From Sphingobium naphthae (GTDB lineage Bacteria; Pseudomonadota; Alphaproteobacteria; Sphingomonadales; Sphingomonadaceae), in NCBI RefSeq assembly GCF_020782235.1, contig NZ_JAJGNO010000002.1, forward strand, positions 124,001 to 188,000: a DNA stretch of 64,000 bases. Direction: 5' to 3'. Both the position numbers and the translations under genes were made by a program. The notes beneath the pieces are model-generated. The model saw nothing but the letters and a program-made list of their open reading frames with translations, searched no databases and was not told where the DNA came from. Below are positions 46,183-55,830 of this stretch, piece by piece (positions within the stretch are counted from its first letter, which is position 1; the number at the start of each line of letters is the position of its first letter).

Positions 46183-46974
46183 TCAGGCGTTCGCTGGCTC
46201 CAGGCCCGCGATCAATCCCAGCACCTTGTCCGCATGCTCCTTGCGGCAGATGAGCAGGTCGGGCAGGTAGACGTCCCGCTGATTATAGACCAGCGGGCTG
46301 CCATCGATCCGGCTGGCATGAAGGCCGTGCGCCAGTGCGACCGCCGCCGGCGCCATGCTGTCCCACTCATATTGGCCGCCGCTGTGCAGGTAAATGTCGG
46401 CCTGCCCCAGGATCACCGCCATCGCCTTGGCGCCGGCGCTGCCCATCGGCACCAACTCCGCATCCAGCGCGTCCGCCACCGCCACCGCCTCGGCAGCGGG
46501 ACGGGTGCGGCTGACGACCATGCGCAATTTTTCGGGCGCGGGCGGCAGCGGACGAGGCTGGTCGGATCGCAGCACGGTGCCACCGCCCGTGCCCGTCAGG
46601 TCCAGCCCCGGCAGCGCCACCGCGCCGATCGTCGGCGCGCCGTTCACCGCCATGCCGACATGCACGGCCCAGTCGGCGCGGGCCTCGCCATATTCCCGCG
46701 TCCCATCGACCGGGTCGACGATCCACACCCGCTCCTTGTCGATCCGCGCTGCGTTGTCCTTTTCTTCTTCGGACAGCAGTCCATCGTCGGGCCGCGCCTC
46801 GCGCAAGGCGTGGCACAGAAACTGGTTGGCGGTCTGATCGCCGGCCTTGCCCAGCGCCTTGGGGCTGAACAGCCCGGACGATCGCACCTCCACCAGGATG
46901 CGGCCGGCCACTTCGGCCAGATGCGCCGCCAGATCGGCATCGCTCATCGTCTTGGGATCGACAATGCCGCTCAC
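46183..46974 (-). CDS. cysQ: 3'(2'),5'-bisphosphate nucleotidase CysQ
   Basis: A 263-residue magnesium-dependent phosphatase of the inositol monophosphatase fold that removes the 3' phosphate from PAP or PAPS. Motifs are LSEEEKD (Glu68-70 region), [13 protein letters not shown] (metal-binding Asp86, Asp89) and [19 protein letters not shown] near residue 205. The start is a GTG in a GTGA overlap with the cysNC stop. An in-frame ATG at 46947 ([10 protein letters not shown]) is a serious alternative. Its position after cysNC indicates a role in sulfate activation flux. Confidence 0.92.
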   Translation of the reverse strand: MSGIVDPKTMSDADLAAHLAEVAGRILVEVRSSGLFSPKALGKAGDQTANQFLCHALREARPDDGLLSEEEKDNAARIDKERVWIVDPVDGTREYGEARADWAVHVGMAVNGAPTIGAVALPGLDLTGTGGGTVLRSDQPRPLPPAPEKLRMVVSRTRPAAEAVAVADALDAELVPMGSAGAKAMAVILGQADIYLHSGGQYEWDSMAPAAVALAHGLHASRIDGSPLVYNQRDVYLPDLLICRKEHADKVLGLIAGLEPANA

Positions 46975-48890
46975 GGGATCAGCCTCGCGACGATCGCGTC
47001 GGCCGCTTCGTCGGCAGTCATGACGGTCGTGTCGATCCGCATTTCCGGGTCCTGCGGCGGCTCATAGGGGCTGTCGATGCCGGTGAAATTCTTGAGCTCG
47101 CCCGACCGCGCCTTCTTGTAGAGGCCCTTGACGTCCCGCTTCTCCGCCTCGGCTAGCGGCGTGTCGATATGCACCTCGAAAAACTCGCCCGGCTGCATCA
47201 TCTGCCGCACCATGTCGCGCTCGGAGCGGAAGGGCGAGATGAAGGCGGTGATGACGATCAGGCCCGCGTCGGTCATCAGCTTGGCGACTTCGCCCACGCG
47301 GCGGATATTCTCCACCCGATCGGCGTCGGTAAAGCCCAGATCCTTGTTGAGGCCATGGCGGACATTGTCGCCGTCGAGCAGGAAGGTGTGGCGGTTCATC
47401 CGCGCCAGCTTCTTCTCGACCAGGTTGGCGATGGTCGACTTGCCCGCGCCCGAAAGCCCGGTGAACCACAGCACGGCGGGCTTCTGGTTCTTCAGCCGAG
47501 CGTGGAAATCGCGGCTGACGTCGGTTGCCTGCCAATGGACATTCTGCGCGCGCCGCAGGCTGAAATGCAGCATGCCCGCGGCAACGGTGGCGTTGCTGAT
47601 CTTGTCGATCAGGATGAAGCCGCCCAGCGTTCGATTATCGGCATAGGGTTCAAACACGATCTGCCTGTCGGTCGACAGGTTGGCAACGCCGATGGCGTTG
47701 AGTTCCAGCGTCTTGGCCGCCAGATGCTCCATCGTGTTGACGTTGACCTGATATTTGGGCTGCTGGATCGTGGCCGTCACGGTCTGCGCGCCGATCTTGA
47801 GCCAATAGGCGCGGCCCGGCAGCATTTCCTCGTCCGCCATCCACACGATCGTCGCTTCGAACTGGTCGGCCGCCTGGGGCGGATTGTCCGCAAGCGCGAT
47901 CACGTCGCCGCGCGAACAGTCGATCTCATCGGCAAAACACAGCGTCACCGACTGACCGGCGACCGCCTGTTCCAGATCGCCATCCAGCGTAACGATCCGC
48001 GTGACCTTGCTGGTCTTGCCCGACGGCAGCACGCGCACCGCATCGCCCGGCTTCACGCTGCCGGTGGCGATCAGCCCCGAAAAGCCGCGAAAGTCGAGAT
48101 TGGGGCGATTGACCCATTGCACCGGCATTCGGAACGGCTTGTCCGCGTCGGTCGCGCTGTTGACTTCGACCGTCTCCAGATGCTCGATCAGGCTTGGCCC
48201 GTTGTACCAGGGCGTATTGGCCGACGCGGCGGTGATATTGTCGCCCTTGAACCCGGAAATGGGCATGGCGGTGAAGGCGGTGATGCCGATCGAGGTCGCG
48301 AATTCGGTATAATCCTCGACGATGGCGTCGAACACCGACTGGTCATAGCCGACCAGGTCCATCTTGTTGACGGCCAGCACGATGTTCCGGATGCCGATCA
48401 GATGCGCCAGATAGCTGTGCCGGCGCGTCTGGGTCAGCACGCCCTTGCGTGCGTCGATCAGGATCACGGCCAGGTCGGCGGTCGATGCGCCGGTCACCAT
48501 GTTGCGCGTATATTGTTCGTGGCCGGGCGTGTCGGCGACGATGAACTTGCGCTTTTCGGTCGCGAAGAAGCGATAGGCGACGTCGATCGTGATGCCCTGT
48601 TCGCGTTCGGCGGCAAGCCCGTCGACCAGCAGGGCGAAGTCGATCTCCTGCCCCTGCGTGCCCACCTTGCGCGAATCCGACTGCAGCGCTTCCAACTGAT
48701 CCTCGAAGATCATCTTGCTGTCGTAGAGCAGGCGGCCGATCAGCGTCGATTTGCCGTCATCCACCGATCCGCAGGTGATGAAGCGCAGCATCGTCTTGTG
48801 CTCATGCACCTTCAGATACTGGTCGATGTCCTGCGCGATCAGGGCATCGGTCTTGTAGATGGGTTCGTCCATGGTGGTGGTGTCGGACAT
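46971..48890 (-). CDS. cysNC: Bifunctional sulfate adenylyltransferase subunit 1 / APS kinase
   Basis: A 639-residue fusion. The N-terminal EF-Tu-like GTPase (GSVDDGKST at 41-49, [16 protein letters not shown]) drives ATP sulfurylase together with CysD. The C-terminal APS kinase (GLSGAGKST at 478-486, [15 protein letters not shown]) makes PAPS. The start [15 protein letters not shown] at 48890 is chosen over an in-frame upstream start at 48968, which would add a leader from the spacer. It is followed by cysQ. No PAPS reductase or sulfite reductase gene is in the window. Confidence 0.96.
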   Translation of the reverse strand: MSDTTTMDEPIYKTDALIAQDIDQYLKVHEHKTMLRFITCGSVDDGKSTLIGRLLYDSKMIFEDQLEALQSDSRKVGTQGQEIDFALLVDGLAAEREQGITIDVAYRFFATEKRKFIVADTPGHEQYTRNMVTGASTADLAVILIDARKGVLTQTRRHSYLAHLIGIRNIVLAVNKMDLVGYDQSVFDAIVEDYTEFATSIGITAFTAMPISGFKGDNITAASANTPWYNGPSLIEHLETVEVNSATDADKPFRMPVQWVNRPNLDFRGFSGLIATGSVKPGDAVRVLPSGKTSKVTRIVTLDGDLEQAVAGQSVTLCFADEIDCSRGDVIALADNPPQAADQFEATIVWMADEEMLPGRAYWLKIGAQTVTATIQQPKYQVNVNTMEHLAAKTLELNAIGVANLSTDRQIVFEPYADNRTLGGFILIDKISNATVAAGMLHFSLRRAQNVHWQATDVSRDFHARLKNQKPAVLWFTGLSGAGKSTIANLVEKKLARMNRHTFLLDGDNVRHGLNKDLGFTDADRVENIRRVGEVAKLMTDAGLIVITAFISPFRSERDMVRQMMQPGEFFEVHIDTPLAEAEKRDVKGLYKKARSGELKNFTGIDSPYEPPQDPEMRIDTTVMTADEAADAIVARLIP

Positions 48891-48952
48891 GATGGTTTCT
48901 TTCACCGTTTGCCCCCGACCGTGTCGAAGGGGCTGTAATTCCTGAAGACAAG

Positions 48953-48981
48953 GGCCGGGCGTCGACAAGCTCGGCCCGGCC
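48953..48981. repeat. GC-rich inverted repeat in the cysD-cysNC spacer
   Basis: GGCCGGGC (48953-48960) and GCCCGGCC (48974-48981) form a perfect 8-bp stem with a 13-base loop reading GTCGACAAGCTCG. The loop resembles the core of the TCGACAAGCTC-type dispersed palindromes common in sphingomonad intergenic regions. It sits in the 108 bases between cysD and cysNC and may tune their relative expression. Confidence 0.4.
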
Positions 48982-48998
48982 GGAAGCGGGCTATCTCG

Positions 48999-49910
48999 TC
49001 AGAAATAACCTTCCTGCTTCTTCTTCTCCATGCCCGCGCCGCCGGCGTCCTTGTCGATGGCGCGGCCTTGGCGTTCCGACGTGGTGGTCAGCAGCGTCTC
49101 CTGGATCACCTCGGGCAGCGTCTGGGCTTCGCTTTCGACCGCGCCGGTCAGCGGATAGCAGCCCAGCGTGCGGAACCGGATCGATCGCATCACCGGCTCC
49201 TCGCCCGGCTGCAGCGGGAACCGATCGTCATCGACCATCAGCAACATGCCGTCCCGCTCGACCGTGGGGCGCGGCTGGGCGAAATAGAGCGGCACGATCG
49301 GCACGTCGTTCAGATGGATGTATTGCCAGATGTCGAGCTCGGTCCAGTTGCTGATCGGGAAGACGCGGATGCTTTCGCCCTTGTTCTTGCGGGCATTGTA
49401 GAGGTTCCAGAGCTCGGGGCGCTGGTTCTTGGGGTCCCAGCCATGCGATGCGGTGCGGAAGGAGAAGATGCGCTCCTTGGCGCGGCTCTTTTCCTCGTCG
49501 CGCCGCGCGCCGCCAAAGGCCGCGTCGAACCCGTAGAGGTTGAGCGCTTGTTTCAACCCTTCCGTCTTCCACATGTCGGTGTGGAGCGGCCCATGGTCGA
49601 AGGGATTGATGCCCCGCTCCTTGGCCTCGGGATTCTGGTAGACCAGCAACTCCATCCCGCTTTCGCGCGCCATCCGGTCACGCAGTTCATACATCGCCCG
49701 AAATTTCCAGGTCGTGTCGACATGCAGCAGCGGGAAGGGCGGCGGCGAGGGGTAGAAGGCCTTGCGCGCCAGGTGCAGCATGACGGCGCTGTCCTTGCCC
49801 ACCGAATAGAGCATTACCGGCTTTTCCGCCTCCGACACCACTTCACGCAGGATGTGGATGCTCTCGGCTTCGAGTCGCTCCAAATGGGTCAGGGTCTTGG
49901 TATCGAGCAT
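48999..49910 (-). CDS. cysD: Sulfate adenylyltransferase subunit 2
   Basis: A 303-residue catalytic subunit of ATP sulfurylase, forming APS from sulfate and ATP with CysN. It begins [18 protein letters not shown] and carries the PP-loop [13 protein letters not shown] near residues 36-48, then HVDTTWKF and [18 protein letters not shown]. The start ATG 49910 gives the family N-terminus; the longer in-frame reading to 50216 is antisense to the divergent regulator. It is the first gene of the cysD, cysNC, cysQ cluster. Confidence 0.96.
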   Translation of the reverse strand: MLDTKTLTHLERLEAESIHILREVVSEAEKPVMLYSVGKDSAVMLHLARKAFYPSPPPFPLLHVDTTWKFRAMYELRDRMARESGMELLVYQNPEAKERGINPFDHGPLHTDMWKTEGLKQALNLYGFDAAFGGARRDEEKSRAKERIFSFRTASHGWDPKNQRPELWNLYNARKNKGESIRVFPISNWTELDIWQYIHLNDVPIVPLYFAQPRPTVERDGMLLMVDDDRFPLQPGEEPVMRSIRFRTLGCYPLTGAVESEAQTLPEVIQETLLTTTSERQGRAIDKDAGGAGMEKKKQEGYF

Positions 49911-49964
49911 GGTTTCTCCACGACAGGGCTGATCTTCTCTTGCATGCCACACCGGCCGATTGAC

Positions 49965-49978
49965 CTCCCATATGGGAG
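49965..49978. promoter_or_regulatory. Perfect 14-bp palindrome between cysD and a LuxR-type gene
   Basis: CTCCCAT-ATGGGAG is a perfect palindrome with no gap, located 54 bases before the cysD start and 17 bases before the likely start of the divergent regulator. It is a good candidate operator controlling one or both genes. The right half includes an ATG in frame with the regulator, so that ATG is a possible alternative start. Confidence 0.5.
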
Positions 49979-49995
49979 TGTGCCAGAAAACAGCC

Positions 49996-51069
49996 ATGCG
50001 GATGATGAACACCGGTGAGGGCGATCTGCTGGCGGCGCTGCACGACGGCCTGTCGGACCAGCCCTTGTGGAGCCGCTTTCTCGATATGCTGGCAAATGCG
50101 ACGGGCGCATCGGGCGCGAGCTTGCTGCTGCGCCCGCAGGAAGGGCCGATCGTGCACCTCTCCTCCGGTCGCATGCTGCCGCCTGTTTTGCAGCAGCGCT
50201 TTACCGACACCGCCAACGCGGCTGTTCTGATGCGGGAAGGGCGGGTCTATGCCCTGCCCGAACTGATCCCTGATGAGGATGATGCGACGATCATACCGGC
50301 GCTGGAGGCGCAGGGGCTTGCACATATACGCAGCCTACGGCTGACCGACGCGAGCGCGACGGACGCCTGGCTGACCATCGCTGGCGATCGGGGCTTTGGC
50401 GCGGCGGCGGGATCGCTGCTCAGCCGGCTCGGGACGCATCTGAAGATCGCGCTCAACAACCTCCTGGCGCTGGAACGCGAACGGCGCCAGGCCTCCATTT
50501 CGTCGGAAATGATGGGGCGGCTGAACTTCGGGTGGCTGACCATCGACGCACGCTGCCGGATCGTCGATCAATCGCCCAATGTGCAGGAGATTTTCCGTCG
50601 CACGTCGCTGCTGCGTCATGGCCGCTATGATCGGCTGACCTTCGCGTCCGCGGCCATCGACCGGGATGTGGCGGCGCTGGCCAAGGCGTTCGCGCATGAC
50701 GTCCATGGGCGCCCCCGCGCCTTCCGCCTCAGCCAGGACCCCTGGATGGACATGTTCGTCACGCCCATGCCCGACCGCCGGCCATCGACCGGGTCTCAGC
50801 CGGTGGCAATGCTGTATCTGAGCGGCGACCGTTGGTCGCGGGACGACCGGTGCGAGCAGTTGACCGATCTTTTCGGCCTGCTGCCCAGCGAGGCGCGGCT
50901 CGCCTGGGCGATGGCGCAGGGTCGCTCCATCGCCGAAGCCGCGCAGGATCTGGGGCTGACCGTCGAGACCGCCCGCAACTATTCGAAGAAAATCTATTCC
51001 AAGACCGGGGCGGGCGGGCAGGCCGACTTGGTCCGCATCATCTTCACCAGCGTGCTGGCGATCATCTGA
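49996..51069 (+). CDS. LuxR-type helix-turn-helix transcriptional regulator
   Basis: A 357-residue protein with an N-terminal sensor-like half of unknown type ([24 protein letters not shown]) and a C-terminal LuxR-like DNA-binding domain: [28 protein letters not shown] and [16 protein letters not shown], with the last helices near residue 340. There is no recognisable receiver or autoinducer domain. The start is uncertain: 49996 is chosen, with ATGs at 49972 and 50002 also in frame and no strong ribosome site. It diverges from cysD, but a role in sulfur control is only inference. Confidence 0.8.
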   Translation: MRMMNTGEGDLLAALHDGLSDQPLWSRFLDMLANATGASGASLLLRPQEGPIVHLSSGRMLPPVLQQRFTDTANAAVLMREGRVYALPELIPDEDDATIIPALEAQGLAHIRSLRLTDASATDAWLTIAGDRGFGAAAGSLLSRLGTHLKIALNNLLALERERRQASISSEMMGRLNFGWLTIDARCRIVDQSPNVQEIFRRTSLLRHGRYDRLTFASAAIDRDVAALAKAFAHDVHGRPRAFRLSQDPWMDMFVTPMPDRRPSTGSQPVAMLYLSGDRWSRDDRCEQLTDLFGLLPSEARLAWAMAQGRSIAEAAQDLGLTVETARNYSKKIYSKTGAGGQADLVRIIFTSVLAII

Positions 51070-51106
51070 CGTCGCGCCGACGCGCGCTGCCCGCTATAGC
51101 CGCGGC

Positions 51107-51976
51107 ATGAGCGAATTTTCCTATCGGCGCGTCGGCATGATCGGCAGCGGCCGGGTCGCGCGCGCCATGGGTCGTGCGCTCGCGCCGCACAGCGCCCATC
51201 CTCTGCTCTTCTGGGGCCGGGACCGCGAACGGACGGGGCAGGCCGCCGCCAGCGCAGATGGCCATGTCGCGACCGACGAAGCGGACCTGGTTCGATCCTG
51301 CGACCTGATCATCCTTGCGATCTCCGACGACGCGATCGCTCCGGTTGCGCTCGCCCTGGCAAAGACGCCGCTCCCATCGCCGCCGCCCCTGATCGTCCAT
51401 GTCAGCGGCGCCAGCGGCGTTGCGCCGCTCGACCCGCTACGCGCGGCTGGGGCACTGACCGCCGCGATCCACCCGGCGATGACCTTTACGGGCGATCCGG
51501 CCGCCGAAGCGGCGCGCATGCAGGGCGCCGCCTTCGCGGTCACCGGGTCGAGCAGCGCCGCCATGGCGCAGGCGCAGGCGCTCGTCGCCCTGCTCGGCGG
51601 CGTTTCGGAGGTCGTGGAGGAAGAGCAGCGCGCCCTCTATCATGCCGCCCTCTCCCACGCCGCCAACCATATGGTGACGCTGATCGCGGGCGCAGGCCAG
51701 GCTCTGTCCGCGGCGGGGATCGGCGACCCGGCCGGCTTGCTCGCGCCGCTGGTCCGCGCCACGCTGGACAATACGCTCGCCATGGGGTTCGACGCCCTGT
51801 CCGGCCCGCTGCTGCGCGGGGACGCGCAAACGATCCGCGAGCATCTGCTGGCGCTCGACCGGGATTGCCCGCGCCTGCTCCCCGCCTATCGCGCCATGGC
51901 GAAAGCCACTCTGGAGGAACTGGACCGCAACGGCGAGCGCCCTTCAAGCCCAGCCATGCGCGCCCTGCTGGACTGA
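51107..51976 (+). CDS. Rossmann-like and DUF2520 domain protein
   Basis: A 289-residue cytoplasmic protein. The N-terminal NAD(P)-binding fold (VGMIGSGRVARAMGRAL, residues about 9-25) resembles ketopantoate/6-phosphogluconate reductases, and HVSGASGVAPLDPLR with AIHPAMTF is characteristic of the family. The all-alpha C-terminal DUF2520 domain holds YHAALSHAANHMVTLI. It is probably an oxidoreductase, but the substrate is not known. It stands alone between the regulator and the glycan operon and converges on the GH1 gene with an 17-base gap. Confidence 0.85.
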   Translation: MSEFSYRRVGMIGSGRVARAMGRALAPHSAHPLLFWGRDRERTGQAAASADGHVATDEADLVRSCDLIILAISDDAIAPVALALAKTPLPSPPPLIVHVSGASGVAPLDPLRAAGALTAAIHPAMTFTGDPAAEAARMQGAAFAVTGSSSAAMAQAQALVALLGGVSEVVEEEQRALYHAALSHAANHMVTLIAGAGQALSAAGIGDPAGLLAPLVRATLDNTLAMGFDALSGPLLRGDAQTIREHLLALDRDCPRLLPAYRAMAKATLEELDRNGERPSSPAMRALLD

Positions 51977-51993
51977 CGCCGCGCCCGCGCCGA

Positions 51994-53457
51994 TCAGACC
52001 AGCCTGTTCGTCCGCACCAGCTCCCGATACCAGTCCGCCGACAATTTGGGCGTGCGCTTCTGCGTCTTGAAGTCGACATGGTGGATGCCGAACAGCTTGG
52101 TATAGCCGTCCTCCCATTCGAAATTGTCCATCAGGCTCCAGACGAAATAGCCCTTTACCGGCAAGCCCTCGCGCGCGGCGCGCTGGAGGTGCGTGATGTA
52201 GTTGCGCAGATACATGACGCGATCGGCGTCATAGACGCGGCCGTCCGGGGCCAGCTGGTCGTCGGTCGAGCAGCCATTTTCGGAGATGTAGAGCGCCTTG
52301 GGCTTCCACATCTCGCTGATCGCGCGAATGCCCCAATAGATGACCTCCGGGCTGACATAGAGCCAGGGCGAGGCCATGCGCGGCGACTGCGGCAGGCGGG
52401 GGAGGATGTCATAGCCGCCGGGCTTGGACGCATCGGCCCGCACCGTGTTGCCGGTGTAGACATTGATCGACAGGAAATCGAGCGGGCTGCCGATCGCCTT
52501 CATGTCGCCAGGCTTGACTAGGGGCGCATCCTTGCCCTGTGCTGCGAGATATGTGTCGCGATAGCCGCCTTCCATGATGGCGGTGAGGAACATGGCGTTT
52601 TCCTCACGCACCGCCTTCTTCACCGCATCGATATGCTCGGTGGTCTCGATCGCGGGGACATAGATGTTGGGATTGTCCGCGATGCCGACCAATGTTCCTG
52701 GCTTGGCCGCCGCCCGGATCGCCTGCACGCCAAGCCCGTGCGCGAGCACGCCATGGTGGCGCACCTGATTGACCTCGCCCATCGGCAGCTTGAGTCCGGG
52801 CGCCTTGCCGCCGGTCATGTAGCTGAGATCCGTGAAGCAGCGCAGTTCGTTCACCGTCATGAACTGCTTCACTCGGTCGCTCAGCCGCGCCGCCATATAG
52901 CCGGCATAGTCGGCAAAGGCGTAGGCCGTGTCGCGATTCTGCCATCCGCCCGGAAGCGCGTGCGGCAGATCCCAGTGGAACAGCGTGACGTGCGGCGTGA
53001 TGCCGGCGGCGAGCAGTCCGTCGACCAGCCGGTCATAATAGGCGACGCCCTTGGCATTGGGCTGACCCTTGCCGTCGGGGAAGATCCGAGACCAGGCGAT
53101 GGAGAAGCGATAGGCCTTGACGCCCAGCGCCTGCAGCAACGCGATATCGTCCTGATACCGATGATAGCTGTCGCAGGCGACATCGCCCGTATCGCCATTG
53201 GCGACCTTGCCGGGCGTGTGCGAGAAGACGTCCCAGTTGGTCAGGCCGCGACCATCGGCCTTGACCGCGCCCTCGATCTGGTAGGCGGCCGTGGCTGCGC
53301 CCCACAGGAAATCATCCGGAAAGCGCATGGGATCCGACGGTGTCGGCGCGGATGCCGCGCGGCTCTGCGCGCCAAGCGCGGCACTTCCCGTCAGGGAAGC
53401 ACCCAGGGCGGCGGCGCCCAGACCCAGGCCGAGTTCGCGGCGATTAATGCCTGTCAT
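51994..53457 (-). CDS. Beta-glucosidase, GH1, secreted
   Basis: A 487-residue GH1 enzyme with a Tat-like leader (NRRELGLGLGAAALGASLTG, residues 5-24). The family start FPDDFLWGAATAAYQIEG is at 46-63, acid/base Glu204 sits in FMTVNELRC where most members have TxNEP, and nucleophile Glu393 is in the normal ISENG. FVWSLMDNFEWEDGY closes the barrel. It likely removes beta-linked glucose, or another sugar, from oligosaccharides after side chains are cut. It is the last gene of the seven-gene operon, with an aaggag ribosome site 12 bases after GH31. Confidence 0.92.
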   Translation of the reverse strand: MTGINRRELGLGLGAAALGASLTGSAALGAQSRAASAPTPSDPMRFPDDFLWGAATAAYQIEGAVKADGRGLTNWDVFSHTPGKVANGDTGDVACDSYHRYQDDIALLQALGVKAYRFSIAWSRIFPDGKGQPNAKGVAYYDRLVDGLLAAGITPHVTLFHWDLPHALPGGWQNRDTAYAFADYAGYMAARLSDRVKQFMTVNELRCFTDLSYMTGGKAPGLKLPMGEVNQVRHHGVLAHGLGVQAIRAAAKPGTLVGIADNPNIYVPAIETTEHIDAVKKAVREENAMFLTAIMEGGYRDTYLAAQGKDAPLVKPGDMKAIGSPLDFLSINVYTGNTVRADASKPGGYDILPRLPQSPRMASPWLYVSPEVIYWGIRAISEMWKPKALYISENGCSTDDQLAPDGRVYDADRVMYLRNYITHLQRAAREGLPVKGYFVWSLMDNFEWEDGYTKLFGIHHVDFKTQKRTPKLSADWYRELVRTNRLV

Positions 53458-53469
53458 GCGGATAGCTCC

Positions 53470-55830
53470 TTATTGGCCCACGATCTGAACGAGCCCGCTG
53501 ATCGCCTGGCCGGTGGGCAGTTTCGATGTGCTGGTGAGCGACCGGCTCTGGTCATTCCACACCAGCTCCGCCTTCATGCCGCCCTTGCGATAGCCATTGG
53601 TGGTGCCGTCATCGTCATACAGGACGAAGCGGGCATCGGCGCCTGGATAGACCCGGATCGCCTCCAGCGCCTGGCGCTCGGCCGTGCTCTTGACCTGAAC
53701 GCCCGTGGGGATGATCGATCCCGCCTTCACGAACAGCGGCATGCGACTGATTGGCGCGTCGGCCTCGATCGTCTGCCCGCCTTCATAACGCTGGTTGGTC
53801 CAATAATCATACCAGGCTGTCCCCGCCGGCAGATAAACCGGGCGCTTGGTCTGGCCCTGTTCGGTTACTGGCGCGACCAGGAAGGCGGGGCCGAACATAT
53901 ATTGATCGCCGATCGTCGCCACTTTGGGATCGTTCGGAAAATCCATGAACAGCGCGCGCATGAAAGGCGCGCCGCTGTCATAGGTGTGACGCCCCAACGA
54001 ATAGATATAGGGCATCAGCGTGTAGCGCAGGCGCAGCCAGTCGGCCAGGATCGGCTCGGCCGCCTTGCCATAGGTCCATAATTCCGTGTCGGGTCGCTGG
54101 CCGTGGATGCGCAGGGTCGGCGTGAAGACGCTATATTGGAACCAGCGCACGAACAGTTCGGGATAGTCGACATAGTCCATGCTCGCTGCCGTCATGCCGG
54201 TGGGGTCGAGCAGCACGGGATGCTGCGGCGCCGGGCCGCTCGGCCACTGCCAGCCGCCGATGTCGCTGCCCCAATAAGCCAATCCGGACGCGGTGAAGTT
54301 GAGGCCGGCCGGCACTTGCCGCCGCAGTGCTTTCCAGGTCGACTTGACGTCCGACGACCAGAACAGGCCGCCATTGCGCTGCGCGCCCAGATAAGCGGCA
54401 CGGGCCAGGATCATGTTGCGGAAATCGGGGCGATCGCGTTCCGATCCTTCGGCGACGCCGCTGGTATGAACCAGCGGGAAGAGGTTGCGGTAGCGGTCGC
54501 CTGATCCGATCGAGAAGAAATAGCCTTCCGGGATCACGTCCGGTTCCGTCTCGTCGAGCCAGAACCAGTCAAAGCCCTGCGACGCGATATTGTCGCGGAT
54601 CTTGCCCCAGAACCATTGCCGCGCTTCGGGATTGGTGCTGTCGATCAGCGCGCCGGCGCGGTCGTTGCGGACGGGCAGGCCGTCCACCGGATTGCCGTCC
54701 TTGTCCTTCAGCAGCCAGCCCTTGGCGGCCAGCATGTCGAAATAGCGCGATTCGCGCTCGAAGCGCGGCCAGACGCTGACGATGGAGCGCATGCCCATGG
54801 CGTTCAATTGGTCGTTCATCCCCTTGGGATCGGGGAAATAGGTGCGGTCGATGTCCAGCTGCCCCATCCGGGTCCAGTAGAACCAGTCGAGCACCATCAC
54901 ATCGAGCGGATAGCCGCGGTCGCGATAGCCTTTGGCGACGTTGAGCAGTTCCTGCTGGCTCTCGTAACGCGCCTTGCTCTGGATCAGGCCGAACCCCGCC
55001 TTCGGGGGCAACGGCGTCTCGCCGGTCAGCTTGGCGTAGCCTGCATAGATGTCGTCGGTCGTCTCGCCGGAAATGACGAAGAAGGAAACGCGCTCGCCGA
55101 CCTGGCTCTGCCAGCGCGTGCTGCTGTGCAGGCCGGGCCACACCAGCGTGCGCGCCGGATTGTCCCAGACGATGCCATAGCCCTTGTTCGTCACCATGAA
55201 GGGCACGCAAACGGTTTCGCCCGCAGGCGCGTCATAATAATGTTTGCAGTCGATCTCTCGCCCTTTGAGGTCGAGCATGCCTTCCTGGTTCTGGCCCAGG
55301 CCATAATAATGTTCGTCCGCCGGCGCGTCGAAGCTGGCGCCCACCTTGAACGTGTCTTCGCCGTTCACGCTGTGCGGCGCCATTTCCCAACCGGTCATCT
55401 TCGTCAGCAGCTTGCCCTGCGCATTGCTGACGGACAGGCTGACGGGCGGCAGCGACGGCGCGAAATAGCGCTCCATCTGCGTCGGCGCCTTGGGCCAAGG
55501 CTGGGCATCGACTGTCAGGGTGAGCGCGGACGAACGGAAGATGTCGGCACCGCCTTCGCTGCTGTGAGTCCAGCCCGCCGCATTCGACGCGGCTATCGGG
55601 CCGGGGCCGGGGGCTGCTTCGGCCAAAGACTTGTCGAGCGCGATCGTCACGCGCACGATGTTGGGCGCATAGGGTTCGATCGCAACGCGGCTGCCGTGGC
55701 GATCGAGCAGCGCCATCGGCTCGGCGATGGCGGGCGCGGTCAAACCGATGCCGGATACGCCCAATGCGATCGCCGCCAGCGTCGCCTTGATGCCTTTTGC
55801 TTTCATCCCTCTATTTCCCTGTTTCTGCAT
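53470..55830 (-). CDS. GH31 glycosidase, alpha-xylosidase-like
   Basis: A 786-residue secreted enzyme. A signal peptide (residues about 9-36, APAIAE) is followed by an N-terminal beta domain, the catalytic barrel with LDVMVLDWFYWTRMG, nucleophile Asp426 (FDWFWLDETEPD), acid/base aspartate in LFWSSDVKSTW, and two C-terminal beta domains. The WxxMG and short loops are more like alpha-xylosidases than alpha-glucosidases, which is a tentative reading. Its ATG overlaps the fucosidase stop (TAATG). An in-frame ATG at 55806 also has a gaggg next to it. Confidence 0.87.
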   Translation of the reverse strand: MQKQGNRGMKAKGIKATLAAIALGVSGIGLTAPAIAEPMALLDRHGSRVAIEPYAPNIVRVTIALDKSLAEAAPGPGPIAASNAAGWTHSSEGGADIFRSSALTLTVDAQPWPKAPTQMERYFAPSLPPVSLSVSNAQGKLLTKMTGWEMAPHSVNGEDTFKVGASFDAPADEHYYGLGQNQEGMLDLKGREIDCKHYYDAPAGETVCVPFMVTNKGYGIVWDNPARTLVWPGLHSSTRWQSQVGERVSFFVISGETTDDIYAGYAKLTGETPLPPKAGFGLIQSKARYESQQELLNVAKGYRDRGYPLDVMVLDWFYWTRMGQLDIDRTYFPDPKGMNDQLNAMGMRSIVSVWPRFERESRYFDMLAAKGWLLKDKDGNPVDGLPVRNDRAGALIDSTNPEARQWFWGKIRDNIASQGFDWFWLDETEPDVIPEGYFFSIGSGDRYRNLFPLVHTSGVAEGSERDRPDFRNMILARAAYLGAQRNGGLFWSSDVKSTWKALRRQVPAGLNFTASGLAYWGSDIGGWQWPSGPAPQHPVLLDPTGMTAASMDYVDYPELFVRWFQYSVFTPTLRIHGQRPDTELWTYGKAAEPILADWLRLRYTLMPYIYSLGRHTYDSGAPFMRALFMDFPNDPKVATIGDQYMFGPAFLVAPVTEQGQTKRPVYLPAGTAWYDYWTNQRYEGGQTIEADAPISRMPLFVKAGSIIPTGVQVKSTAERQALEAIRVYPGADARFVLYDDDGTTNGYRKGGMKAELVWNDQSRSLTSTSKLPTGQAISGLVQIVGQ

